Assembly: GCF_900115675.1 (NCBI RefSeq)
Contig: NZ_FOXI01000012.1
Location: 1 to 64,000, forward strand
From: Halolamina pelagica
Lineage (GTDB): Archaea > Halobacteriota > Halobacteria > Halobacteriales > Haloferacaceae
DNA length: 64,000 nucleotides
Direction: 5' to 3'
Part shown: in pieces, positions 24,250 through 31,983 of the stretch
Position numbering within the stretch: the first letter of the stretch is position 1
Layout of the letters: each line of letters begins with the position of its first letter
Notes under the pieces: generated by a model
Told to the model about the DNA's origin: nothing
The model's database searches: none
Seen by the model: the letters and a program-made list of their open reading frames with translations, nothing else
Translations under genes and position numbers: made by a program

Positions 24250-24717
24250 ATGTTCTGCTCCGGAGCCAGCGTCGCCGCCGCCGTCGACGGCGCCGACGAC
24301 GACGCGGTCCAGCCAAACGGCGTCGACCTGACCCTCGACGCCGTGTTCGAACAGACCAGCCCCGGCTACGTGGGGCGCGACGGGAAGTCCGTCGGCGAGC
24401 GATCCGAGGTCGAACCCCACGGCGGCGAGCCGCCGATCTACCGGCTCGAACCGGGCGACTACGTGGTTCGGTACGGCGAGCGTCTGGCGGTCCCCGAGGA
24501 CAGCGTCGGCTTCGTGCTCCCGCGCTCGACGCTGCTGCGCAACACCTGCTCGCTGGACACCGCCGTCTGGGACGCCGGCTACGAGGGCCGCGGCGAGGGG
24601 CTGCTGCAGGTCGGACGAGCGATCGAGATCGAGCGGGGCGCCCGGATCGGGCAGTTCGTGCTGGCCGATGCCGACAGCGAGGGGACGTACGACGGGAGCT
24701 ATCAGGGGGAGAACTGA
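24250..24717 (+). CDS. dCTP deaminase/dUTPase family protein
   Basis: This 155-residue protein belongs to the trimeric Dcd/Dut beta-barrel family: PNGVDLTLDAVF, PRSTLLRN with the nucleotide-binding Arg-Ser, and WDAGYEGRGEGLLQVG. These enzymes make or destroy dUTP to keep uracil out of DNA. Whether it deaminates dCTP or hydrolyses dUTP cannot be decided here; the full deaminase Glu motif is not obvious, and similar haloarchaeal proteins are often annotated as dUTPases. Confidence 0.8.
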   Translation: MFCSGASVAAAVDGADDDAVQPNGVDLTLDAVFEQTSPGYVGRDGKSVGERSEVEPHGGEPPIYRLEPGDYVVRYGERLAVPEDSVGFVLPRSTLLRNTCSLDTAVWDAGYEGRGEGLLQVGRAIEIERGARIGQFVLADADSEGTYDGSYQGEN

Positions 24718-24765
24718 GGCGTCGACGGCGACGCCTCTCACGGGTAACGTCCTTCGCCGGAGAAG

Positions 24766-24839
<74 letters not shown>

Positions 24840-24918
24840 TCACTCCAACCCAGTACGACCACCGGGTAAGCGTTTACGGTTCCCCGGAAGCTAAGCCCCC
24901 GCCGGCCAACGCCCCGTC

Positions 24919-26169
24919 ATGGACATCCGGACGTTCACCGAACACCTCATCGAGTTCCCGACTGTCGACGGCGGGGAGGCCGAGGCCGCGGCGTGGACCC
25001 GGGAGCAACTGGACGCGCTCGGCTTCGAGACCGACGAGTGGCTCGCCGACGCCGACGCGCTCGCGGGCCACCCCTCCTTCCCCGACGATCCCGCGCTGAT
25101 CGACACCGCGGACCGCCCGAGCGTCGCCGGCGTGCTGGAGTTCGGCGACCCCGACGCCGGACCGACGCTGGTCCTCAACGGCCACCTCGACGTGGTGCCG
25201 GCCGACGAGGACGCGTGGTCGTCTGACCCGTTCGAGCCCGTGTGGGGCGAAACCGACGACGGCGCGGAGACCCTGACCGCCCGCGGCGCCGTCGACATGA
25301 AGGCGCCCGTCGCAGCCTGCGTGTTCGCCGCGCTGGACGCCGCCGAGCGCGCCGAGGCGGCCGACCTGAACGGCCGGCTCGTCGTCGAGGCCGTCGCCGG
25401 CGAGGAGGAGGGCGGCATCGGCGCCGCCGCGGCCGCGCTCTCGAACCCCTACCCCTTCGAGCGCGACGCCGCCATCGTCGCCGAACCGACCGAGTTGACC
25501 CCCGTCACGGCCGTCGAGGGGACGGTGATGAAGCGCCTCGAGATCCAGGGTCGGGCGGCCCACGCGGCCTCGCGCTGGCGCGGCGAGGACGTGCTCCCGC
25601 ACTTCGAGCGGATCCGTGCGGCGTTCAAGGGGCTCGAAGCCGAGCGCGGCGAGACCGTCACCCACCCGCTCTACGAGGAGTACCCCGTCCCGTGGCCCAT
25701 CGTGATCGGCATCGTCGAAGCCGGCAACTGGGCGTCCTCGGTCCCGAGTTCGCTCACCGCCGAGATGCGCTTCGGCGTCGCGCCGGGCGAGACCGTCGAC
25801 GAGGTGGAAGCGCAGTACGAGGAGGCGCTCCAGGCGGTCGTCGACGGCGACGAGTGGCTCTCCGAGCACCCGCCGTCGTTCGAGCGCTTCTCCATCCAGT
25901 TCGAACCCGCCGAGACCGACGCCGACGAACCGATCGTCCGGCACCTCCAGGCGGCGATGCAGGAGACCGGGCTCCCGAACACGGATCCGCGGGGAGCGAC
26001 CTACGGCGCCGACTCGCGACACTACGTCGCCGCCGGGATCCCGACGGTCGTGTTCGGTCCCGGCAGCATCGAGCAGGCGCACTTCCCCGACGAAACCATC
26101 CGCTGGGCGGACGTGGAAGGGGCCAGAGAAACGATCGCCGAAACCGCCGTCCGATACCTTCAGTCGTAG
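24919..26169 (+). CDS. M20 family metallopeptidase (ArgE/DapE/carboxypeptidase type)
   Basis: This 416-residue enzyme has the di-zinc motifs LVLNGHLDVVPA (His, Asp) and ARGAVDMKAPVAA, the catalytic EAVAGEEEGGIG, and later metal residues in VAEPTE and FGPGSIEQAHFPDE. The dimerisation domain (RLEIQGRAAHAASRWRGEDV) is present. It removes an acyl or peptide group from an amide-linked substrate, whose identity is unknown; acetylornithine or succinyl-diaminopimelate deacylase are the common relatives. It overlaps the convergent gene by 10 bp. Confidence 0.88.
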   Translation: MDIRTFTEHLIEFPTVDGGEAEAAAWTREQLDALGFETDEWLADADALAGHPSFPDDPALIDTADRPSVAGVLEFGDPDAGPTLVLNGHLDVVPADEDAWSSDPFEPVWGETDDGAETLTARGAVDMKAPVAACVFAALDAAERAEAADLNGRLVVEAVAGEEEGGIGAAAAALSNPYPFERDAAIVAEPTELTPVTAVEGTVMKRLEIQGRAAHAASRWRGEDVLPHFERIRAAFKGLEAERGETVTHPLYEEYPVPWPIVIGIVEAGNWASSVPSSLTAEMRFGVAPGETVDEVEAQYEEALQAVVDGDEWLSEHPPSFERFSIQFEPAETDADEPIVRHLQAAMQETGLPNTDPRGATYGADSRHYVAAGIPTVVFGPGSIEQAHFPDETIRWADVEGARETIAETAVRYLQS

Positions 26170-26834
26170 CGCTCGGCGAGCGCCTCGGCGAGCAGCTCGC
26201 CCGGCGTCTCGTTGCGCATCGACGCCTCACGCCGGAGTTCGCGGTACTGCTCGACCGGCAGCGAGAGGTCGATCCCGCCGAGCTCGATCCCCTCCTCACG
26301 CAGCGCCTCGCGTGCCGGGACGCCGTCGTTGACCCGGCTCGCCAGCGAGCGCACCTCGCGGACGGTGAGGTCGTGGTCGAGAGTCGCCCAGGCCAGATCC
26401 AGCCGTGCCGTGCCGTCGACCCGGGCGAGGTGTTTCGCCGCCGAGGGGGCGATGTCCCCCCGCGCGACGTGGCGCCGGACCGACTGCGGCAGGTCGTGGA
26501 CCCGCGCCCAGGTCCGGATGAACGAGACGGAGACGCCGTCGGCGCGCGCTGCGGCGTCGCGGTAGGAGCCGACGCCGCGGACCAGCGCCGCACACGCCGC
26601 CGCCCCGCGGAGCATGTCGAGGTAGTCGCCCGTGGCGTCGCCGTCGGCAAAGGCCGCGAGCACCTCGGCCGCCCGCTCGACGCTCTCGGGGTCGTCGGGG
26701 TCGAAGTCGATCGCCTCGTCGGCGCGCTCGCCGGTGATCTCCGGGTCGGCGCGGACGACCGGCTCGCCGACCCGCGACCGACGGTCCGTCGAGGGGACCG
26801 GCGTCTCGTCGTCGGGGTCGGAGGGGGGCATCAC
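26160..26834 (-). CDS. ParB/KorB-like helix-turn-helix protein, haloarchaeal
   Basis: This 224-residue protein has an acidic N-terminus and a central HTH with ParB-like spacing (GSYRDAAARADGVSVSFIRTWARVHDLPQSV then RRHVARGDIAPSAAKHLARV). A C-terminal ribbon-helix-like piece (LSLPVEQYRELRREASMR) follows. It lacks the ParB CTPase motif. I recall relatives named only as haloarchaeal DUF proteins. It probably binds DNA; the target is unknown. Confidence 0.65.
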   Translation of the reverse strand: MMPPSDPDDETPVPSTDRRSRVGEPVVRADPEITGERADEAIDFDPDDPESVERAAEVLAAFADGDATGDYLDMLRGAAACAALVRGVGSYRDAAARADGVSVSFIRTWARVHDLPQSVRRHVARGDIAPSAAKHLARVDGTARLDLAWATLDHDLTVREVRSLASRVNDGVPAREALREEGIELGGIDLSLPVEQYRELRREASMRNETPGELLAEALAERYD

Positions 26835-26910
26835 CGGTCAGTTCGGCGCCGGCCGGGAAAAGCCTCCCGCGCTCGGCCGATCCGTTTCCGCTCGGACACA
26901 GTCCACACCG

Positions 26911-27267
26911 TTAGAACGTGATGATCTCGTAGTCGTCGTCGACCAGCGAGCGGATGCTCGGGTGGCCGTCGTGGTCGTCGAGCTGGACGACGCCGGCGTC
27001 CTGTACGGCCTCGTCGACGCCGAAGGCGCCCGAACAGTAGTCACACGCCGACGCCTCGTCCTTCACGGCCGCGTAGAGGTCGTGGTAGTCGCTCGACTCG
27101 TCCTCGAGTTCGGGGATCCACTGCGTGCCCGCGCCGTCGAAGATGAGTTCGAGTTCGTCGTCGTCGTTCCGGGCGAACTCCTTGGCGGTTTCGAGGCCGT
27201 TGACCAGCCGACCGAGGTTCGCGTGGCCGTCCGTCCCTGCGAGGATCACGACTGCTGCTTTCGTCAT
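26911..27267 (-). CDS. DsrE/DsrF-like sulfur-relay protein
   Basis: This 118-residue protein matches the DsrE-like fold: AAVVILAGTDGHANLGRLVNGLETAKEF, then ELIFDGAGTQWIPEL, and the Cys pair ACDYCSGAFGV where DsrE proteins carry a persulfide-bearing Cys. It may carry sulfane sulfur in the cytoplasm. GTTACC/GGTAAC motifs precede it, and it lies downstream of the flavoprotein gene in the same direction, 81 bp away. Confidence 0.8.
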   Translation of the reverse strand: MTKAAVVILAGTDGHANLGRLVNGLETAKEFARNDDDELELIFDGAGTQWIPELEDESSDYHDLYAAVKDEASACDYCSGAFGVDEAVQDAGVVQLDDHDGHPSIRSLVDDDYEIITF

Positions 27268-27315
27268 ACGAACGGTGGTACTGCCCCCGACGGGAAAAGC
27301 GCGAGCGAACCGCGC

Positions 27316-27341
27316 GGTAACGGGGTTACGTCGGTGTTACC
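27316..27341. promoter_or_regulatory. GGTAAC/GTTACC inverted motif upstream of dsrE-like gene
   Basis: GGTAAC at 27316, GTTAC at 27325 and GTTACC at 27336 form overlapping inverted pairs. The same elements recur at 28865-28962 and 31307-31329. Confidence 0.5.
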
Positions 27342-27347
27342 GCGGTG

Positions 27348-28829
27348 TCAGTGGTGACGGTGGTGGCCACTGTCGCCGCCGCGCGTGAACTGTCCGGAGA
27401 ACGCGCGCTGGACCACCTCCGGGAGCGCGGGGTGGACGTGGATCGACTCGCGGATGTCCCGGACGGTCCCGCTGCCCGCGGTCATCGCCGTCACGACCTC
27501 CTGGATCAGCGTCGACGCGTCCGGGCCGACGATGTGACAGCCGAGGATCTCCCCCTCGAGGTCGATGATCGCCTTCACGAACCCGTCGGCGTGCATCGCC
27601 TTCCCGCGGGCGGTCTCGTCGAAGCGGTACGTGTTGGTCGCGTACTCCCGATCCTCGGCCTGGAGGTCCTCCTCGGTCGCGCCGACGCCGGCGACCTCGG
27701 GCGAGCCGAACACCGCAAAGGGCATCGCCGAGTAGTCGACGGGCTCGGGGTCGTCGCCGAAGAGGTTCCGCATCACCGCCCGGGCCTCGTGGTTCGCGCT
27801 GTGTTTCAGCAGGTACTCGCCGACGATGTCGCCCAGCGCCCAGACGCCCTCAGCGTCGGTGCGGAGGTACTCGTCGGTCTCGACGAACCCGTCGTCGTCG
27901 GTCTCGACCGCGGTGTTCTCCAGGTCGAGCGTGTCGGTGTTGGGCACCCTGCCGGCGGCGACGAGCAGCTCGTCGCTGGTGACGCTGAGCGCCTCGCCGT
28001 CCTTGACGACGCTCCCGCGTTCGCCGTCGTCGTCGTACTCGTACGGCATCGCCTCGACGGTGATCTCGCCGTCGGCCTCGTGGGCGCCCGTGGCTGCGTA
28101 GCCCGTCTGAACCCCGAACCGCTCGCCGTACAGTTCGGTGAACGCCGCGGCGACCTGCTGGTCGGCGTCGGGGAGGAGGTTCGGCCGCCGGCCGACGACC
28201 GTCACGTCGGTGCCGAACGTGCCGAAGAAGTGGCCGAGTTCGGCGGCGATGTAGCCGCCGCCGACGATCGTCAGCCGGTCGGGCGGCGCCTCCAACTGCA
28301 GCGCCTCCCTGCTCGTGAGGTAGTCCACGTCCTCGATGCCGTCGATCGGCGGGATGCCCGGCCGCGTGCCCGCGGCGATCAGGATCGTCTCCGCGCGGAC
28401 CTGGGTACCGTCGTCCCCGTCGGCTGCCTGTGCCGACGAGCCGTCGTCCTCGCCCCCGTGGACCTCGATCGTGTGGTCGTCGACGAACCGACCCTCTCCC
28501 TCGAACAGGCGGTGCTGGTCCGAGGAGCGCAGCCCCCGTTGGATCGACTCCGCGGAACCGGAGACGTCCGCGTTGACCTCGCGGACGATCCCGGCGAAGT
28601 CGGCGCCCTCAACCCGGGCGTCGATGTGGAACTCGTCGGCCCGCTCGATCGTCTCGTAGACGTCCGCGTGATAGAGCAACTGCTTCGAGGGGATGCAGCC
28701 GCGGTTGAGGCAGGTGCCGCCGAGGGGCCCCTTTTCCACGACGGCGACGGACAGGCCCTGGTTCACGGCGGCGTTGGCCACGTCCAGACCGGACCCGGAA
28801 CCGATGACGAGGAGATCGTACTCTTCCAT
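27348..28829 (-). CDS. Pyridine nucleotide-disulfide oxidoreductase (class I)
   Basis: This 493-residue flavoprotein has an N-terminal FAD motif (LLVIGSGSGLDVANAA), the redox disulfide GGTCLNRGCIPSK at about 38-50, an NAD(P)H motif (LTIVGGGYIAAELG), a second FAD motif (GVWALGDI) and the C-terminal HPALPEV base motif. This is the dihydrolipoyl dehydrogenase/mercuric reductase/mycothione reductase group. No 2-oxoacid dehydrogenase genes are near. A bis-gamma-glutamylcystine reductase role, known from Halobacterium for a MerA-like homologue, is a good alternative. The tail is His-rich (GGDSGHHRHH). Confidence 0.85.
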   Translation of the reverse strand: MEEYDLLVIGSGSGLDVANAAVNQGLSVAVVEKGPLGGTCLNRGCIPSKQLLYHADVYETIERADEFHIDARVEGADFAGIVREVNADVSGSAESIQRGLRSSDQHRLFEGEGRFVDDHTIEVHGGEDDGSSAQAADGDDGTQVRAETILIAAGTRPGIPPIDGIEDVDYLTSREALQLEAPPDRLTIVGGGYIAAELGHFFGTFGTDVTVVGRRPNLLPDADQQVAAAFTELYGERFGVQTGYAATGAHEADGEITVEAMPYEYDDDGERGSVVKDGEALSVTSDELLVAAGRVPNTDTLDLENTAVETDDDGFVETDEYLRTDAEGVWALGDIVGEYLLKHSANHEARAVMRNLFGDDPEPVDYSAMPFAVFGSPEVAGVGATEEDLQAEDREYATNTYRFDETARGKAMHADGFVKAIIDLEGEILGCHIVGPDASTLIQEVVTAMTAGSGTVRDIRESIHVHPALPEVVQRAFSGQFTRGGDSGHHRHH

Positions 28830-28864
28830 ACGGGAGTGTGGGACTGGCGACTAATCAATCACCA

Positions 28865-28962
28865 GTTACCACGGGGTAACCGCGTTACGCCGGCCTCAGA
28901 GTACGCTTATGCACCCTGCGACCAACTGGGTTACTAGAGGTAACTCAGTATGGTAACGTTAC
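28865..28962. promoter_or_regulatory. Cluster of GTTACC/GGTAAC motifs in divergent promoter region
   Basis: GTTACC-N4-GGTAAC (28865-28880), GTTAC (28884), GTTAC-N4-GGTAAC (28930-28944) and GGTAACGTTAC (28952-28962) lie between the divergent flavoprotein and 143-aa membrane protein genes. They are probably operators for a dimeric regulator such as the HxlR protein encoded at 30893. Confidence 0.55.
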
Positions 28963-29381
28963 TCGGGGGACTGGCGGGCGGGCTCGTGGCGACGATCGCG
29001 ATGACGGCGTTCATGGTGGCGCTGGGCGACGACTCGCCCCCGCCGACGGCGCTGTTCCTGGCGACGTACGTCGGCGACGGCGACCCCGACGAGTACGCGA
29101 CGCCGGGGATGTTGCTCCACGTGGCGTACGGGATCGCCGCCGGCGGCGTGTTCGCGGCGCTCGTTCCCGTACTGGGGTTCGTGAGCGTCGCGAGCGTGAC
29201 GGTCGGCGTGCTCTGGGGGCTGGCCTACGGCGTCGTCCTGTTCGCCGGCGCCGCCGGCTTCTGGATGCACGTCGTCCTCCCAACGGACCCGGAGCCCGAG
29301 CAGGCGGGCGGGTTCCTGCTCTTCCACCTGATCTACGGGCTCGTACTCGGAGGGTGGCTCAGTGCGGGGGTCCTCGGCTGA
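28950..29381 (+). CDS. Four-helix haloarchaeal membrane protein
   Basis: This 143-residue protein has four hydrophobic segments: LLGGLAGGLVATIAMTAFMV, GIAAGGVFAALVPVLGFVS, GVLWGLAYGVVLFAGAAGFW and FLLFHLIYGLVLGGWLSAG. Helix 3 and 4 residues His and Trp recur in a pattern like small haloarchaeal DUF membrane proteins. It is divergent from the flavoprotein gene across shared motifs, so it may share the redox regulon. No function is known. Confidence 0.7.
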   Translation: MVTLLGGLAGGLVATIAMTAFMVALGDDSPPPTALFLATYVGDGDPDEYATPGMLLHVAYGIAAGGVFAALVPVLGFVSVASVTVGVLWGLAYGVVLFAGAAGFWMHVVLPTDPEPEQAGGFLLFHLIYGLVLGGWLSAGVLG

Positions 29382-29460
29382 TGACGGCGGCGACGGACCC
29401 CGGTGGGACCCCCCGATCGGGACACGTAGCATTAGGTGGCTCGCGCCCGCCCCTCGACCC

Positions 29461-30891
29461 ATGACCGATCCGTTCGTCGTCGTCGGTGGTGACGCTGCGG
29501 GGCTGAGCGCCGCGAGCAAGTGCAAGCGCGAGGACCCGGATCGCGAGGTGGTCGTCTTCGAGCGGGGCGAGTGGGTCTCCTACGCCCACTGCGGGATGCC
29601 CTACTACGTGAAAGGCGAGGTGGAGTCGCTGGCCGACATGCTCTCGCTCTCGCCCGAGCAGATCAGCGAGCGCGGGATCGACCTGCGCCGGAACCACGAG
29701 GTCGTCGCCGTCAACGCTGAGGAACAGACCGTCACTGTCGAGGCCGACGGGGAGCAGTTCGAACAGGCCTACGACGAGCTGCTGGTCGCGACGGGCGCCC
29801 ACGCGGTCTCCGACCCCATCGACGGCGCCGACCTCGCGGGCGCGTTCACGATCCACAGCATGGACGCCGCGGCGGCGCTGCGCGCGTTCCTGACGCCGCC
29901 CGAGGAGTTCGACCCCGACGGGTTCGGCGGCGCCGGCGAGTTCGTCGATCGCGAGCTGGTCGAGGCGTACGCCGACCGCGAGCCGCCCGAGTCGGCGGCG
30001 ATCGTCGGCGGCGGCTACGTCGGCGTCGAGATGGCCGAGGCGTTCAGCGCCCACGACCTCGACGTCCACCTGTTCCAGCGCCCCGAGCGCCTGCTCCCGC
30101 CGTTCGGGGAGGCGCCCGCCGAGCGCGCCGCCGAGGCGCTACGAAACCACGGCGTGACGCTGCACCTCGACACCGAGGTCGACGAACTCGTCGGCGACGA
30201 CGGTGCCGTCGCGGGGGTCGTCGCGGACGGCGAGCGCGTCCCCGTCGAGGCCGCGGTCGTCGGGATCGGGATCGAGCCGAACACGGCGCTGCTCGACGGG
30301 ACCGGGGTCGAGTTGGGCGTCTCCGGCGCAGTCGCGGTCGACGACTACGGCCGGACCAACCTCGACGGCGTCCACGCGGCGGGTGACTGCGCGGAGATGC
30401 GCCACACCGTCACCGGCGAGCCCGACTGGGTGCCGCTGGGGCTGACGGCGAACCGCGCCGGGCGCGCGGTCGGGCAGACCGTCGCCGGCACGCCGACACC
30501 CGTCGGCGACATCGCGGGCACGGCAGTCGTGAAGGCGTTCGAGATGGAGTGTGGCCGGACCGGCATTCTCGACCACGATCACGCCCGCGAGGCCGGCTTC
30601 GACCCCGTCTCCGAGACGGTCACCGCCGGTTCGCGGTCGGGCTACTACCCCGGCGGCGCCGAGACGACGGTCACGCTGACCGCGGATCGCAAGACTGGGC
30701 GTCTCCTCGGCGGGAGCATCGCCGGCGAGGACCGGGCGGCGATCCGGATCGACACGCTCGCGACGGCGCTCGACGGCGACGCGACGGTCGGCGAGGTCGA
30801 ACGGCTGGACCTGGCGTACGCGCCGCCGTTCAGCCCGGTGTGGGACCCGATCCTCGTCGCCGCGAAGGTGCTGAACGGGACTCTCGGCTGA
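29461..30891 (+). CDS. CoA-disulfide reductase/NADH oxidase-like flavoprotein
   Basis: This 476-residue protein begins at ATG 29461. It has an FAD motif (VVVGGDAAGLSAASKCKRE), the single active Cys in YAHCGMPYYVKG (about 44), an NAD(P)H motif (AAIVGGGYVGVEMAEAF) and the second FAD motif (DGVHAAGDCAEM). This matches CoA-disulfide reductases and peroxiredoxin-like NADH oxidases, which use one Cys rather than a disulfide. It probably reduces low-molecular disulfides or persulfides. The convergent HxlR gene follows 1 bp after it. Confidence 0.85.
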   Translation: MTDPFVVVGGDAAGLSAASKCKREDPDREVVVFERGEWVSYAHCGMPYYVKGEVESLADMLSLSPEQISERGIDLRRNHEVVAVNAEEQTVTVEADGEQFEQAYDELLVATGAHAVSDPIDGADLAGAFTIHSMDAAAALRAFLTPPEEFDPDGFGGAGEFVDRELVEAYADREPPESAAIVGGGYVGVEMAEAFSAHDLDVHLFQRPERLLPPFGEAPAERAAEALRNHGVTLHLDTEVDELVGDDGAVAGVVADGERVPVEAAVVGIGIEPNTALLDGTGVELGVSGAVAVDDYGRTNLDGVHAAGDCAEMRHTVTGEPDWVPLGLTANRAGRAVGQTVAGTPTPVGDIAGTAVVKAFEMECGRTGILDHDHAREAGFDPVSETVTAGSRSGYYPGGAETTVTLTADRKTGRLLGGSIAGEDRAAIRIDTLATALDGDATVGEVERLDLAYAPPFSPVWDPILVAAKVLNGTLG

Positions 30892-30892
30892 G

Positions 30893-31276
30893 TCAGGCGA
30901 GCGACGCGCTCGGCTCGGCCGCCTCGACGAGGTGCTCCTCGCCCCACTCGTGCATGGCGTCGATGACCGACTCCAGCGACGCGCCGTGCTCGGTCAACGA
31001 GTACTGCGTCCTGACCGGCTTCTCGTTCACGATCTCCCGATCGATCAGCTGCTTGCTCTCCAGGTCGTCGAGCACCTCCGACAGCACCTTGCTCGAGACG
31101 CCGTCGACGCGCGCCTCGAGTTCGCTGAAGCCACAGGGACCGTCGACGAGCAGCCGGTCGATCACGACCGGGTGCCACTTCTTGCCCACCAACATCGCCG
31201 TCGTCGTCACGGGACACCACTCCTCGCCCGCACACCACACCGGGAGTTTCTCCGGGTCGTCGGGTTCGCTCGTCAT
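30893..31276 (-). CDS. HxlR-family transcriptional regulator
   Basis: This 127-residue protein starts at ATG 31276 (MTSEPDD). The HxlR winged helix is intact: AMLVGKKWHPVVIDRLLVDGPCGFSELEARVDGVSSKVLSEVLDDLESKQLIDREI, then the RTQYSLTEHG wing. Cys residues (WCAGEEWCP) lie just before helix 1, where thiol-based redox sensing is known in this family. Repeated GTTAC motifs upstream suggest autoregulation. The adjacent flavoproteins and DsrE gene are probable targets. Confidence 0.88.
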   Translation of the reverse strand: MTSEPDDPEKLPVWCAGEEWCPVTTTAMLVGKKWHPVVIDRLLVDGPCGFSELEARVDGVSSKVLSEVLDDLESKQLIDREIVNEKPVRTQYSLTEHGASLESVIDAMHEWGEEHLVEAAEPSASLA

Positions 31277-31306
31277 AGGTGGAGGTGGCGCCACGACGAC
31301 TTAGCA

Positions 31307-31329
31307 GTTACTGCCAGTTACCGGGTTAC
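31307..31329. promoter_or_regulatory. GTTAC motif cluster upstream of hxlR
   Basis: Three direct copies, GTTAC at 31307, GTTACC at 31317 and GTTAC at 31325, lie about 35 bp before the regulator ATG at 31276. They match the elements at 27316 and 28865. Confidence 0.5.
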
Positions 31330-31397
31330 GAGAGGTATCCATCGCTCGAGCCGTCGCGGTTCCGGACTTTTACGGCGACGGGGTCGTATCCTCGCGT

Positions 31398-31586
31398 GTG
31401 GTCACCAGTAGCCAGCAAGCCCTCGCGGTCTGGGGCCTCCTCGTCGTCCCGTTCGTGCTGCTCGCGCTGTTCCTGTGGGGGCGAGATGGTCTCACCGCCC
31501 AGTTCGTCGCCGCCTACTGGTTCGCGCCGGTCGTGCTGACCCTGATCGGCGTGTTCCCGGCGCCGTGGCAAGCCGTTCCGGGCTGA
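31398..31586 (+). CDS. 62-aa two-helix membrane protein
   Basis: The start is GTG 31398. The product has two hydrophobic helices (about 8-26 and 33-55: AVWGLLVVPFVLLALFLWG, FVAAYWFAPVVLTLIGVFP). It lies between the HxlR gene and the peptide/radical-SAM pair. There is no recognisable family, but haloarchaeal chromosomes have many such proteins. Confidence 0.55.
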   Translation: MVTSSQQALAVWGLLVVPFVLLALFLWGRDGLTAQFVAAYWFAPVVLTLIGVFPAPWQAVPG

Positions 31587-31606
31587 ATCGGGCACGGCCT
31601 CGACGG

Positions 31607-31618
31607 CGAACACGTTCG
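31607..31618. promoter_or_regulatory. CGAAC-AC-GTTCG inverted repeat upstream of the CGCGG gene
   Basis: A perfect 5+2+5 dyad 44 bp before the ATG at 31662. A longer version (CCGAACACGTTCGG) occurs at 34409-34422, so the two loci may share a regulator. Confidence 0.5.
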
Positions 31619-31661
31619 GGCGATCGGACTTGGTCGTGTGGACCGAACCTGCGGTAGCGCC

Positions 31662-31967
31662 ATGTCCCAGCACGATCACGAGACGCCGGACCCCGTCACC
31701 GACCGCGTCCACGACAACTCCTGGTCCGCGAACCTCGAAGGGCCCGAGCACGCCGCGGACCGCGAACTCCTCGTCGAGCAGGGGATCGAGGCAGTCGAGC
31801 ACACCACCGCCGGGAACCACGTCAACCTCGTGACCCACGGCGACCACGGCCACCCCGAGACGTACCTCTACGACGCGCTCGACCGAGAGTTCGGCGACGA
31901 CGTGGAGTGGGAGTACGTCGAACAGTGCGGCTGTGGCGGGCACGTCGTGCGCGTCCACGTGAACTGA
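31662..31967 (+). CDS. CGCGG-motif protein, candidate radical-SAM-modified peptide
   Basis: This 101-residue protein begins at ATG 31662 (MSQHDHETP) and ends YVEQCGCGGHVVRVHVN. The N-terminal part is acidic and His-rich (GNHVNLVTHGDHGHPETY), and the two Cys of CGCGG are the only ones. I recall an NCBI family described as CGCGG putative rSAM-modified RiPP in haloarchaea. The radical SAM/SPASM gene starts 16 bp downstream. The modification, mature product and role are unknown. Confidence 0.75.
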   Translation: MSQHDHETPDPVTDRVHDNSWSANLEGPEHAADRELLVEQGIEAVEHTTAGNHVNLVTHGDHGHPETYLYDALDREFGDDVEWEYVEQCGCGGHVVRVHVN

Positions 31968-31983
31968 CGATCTCGCTATCCCG

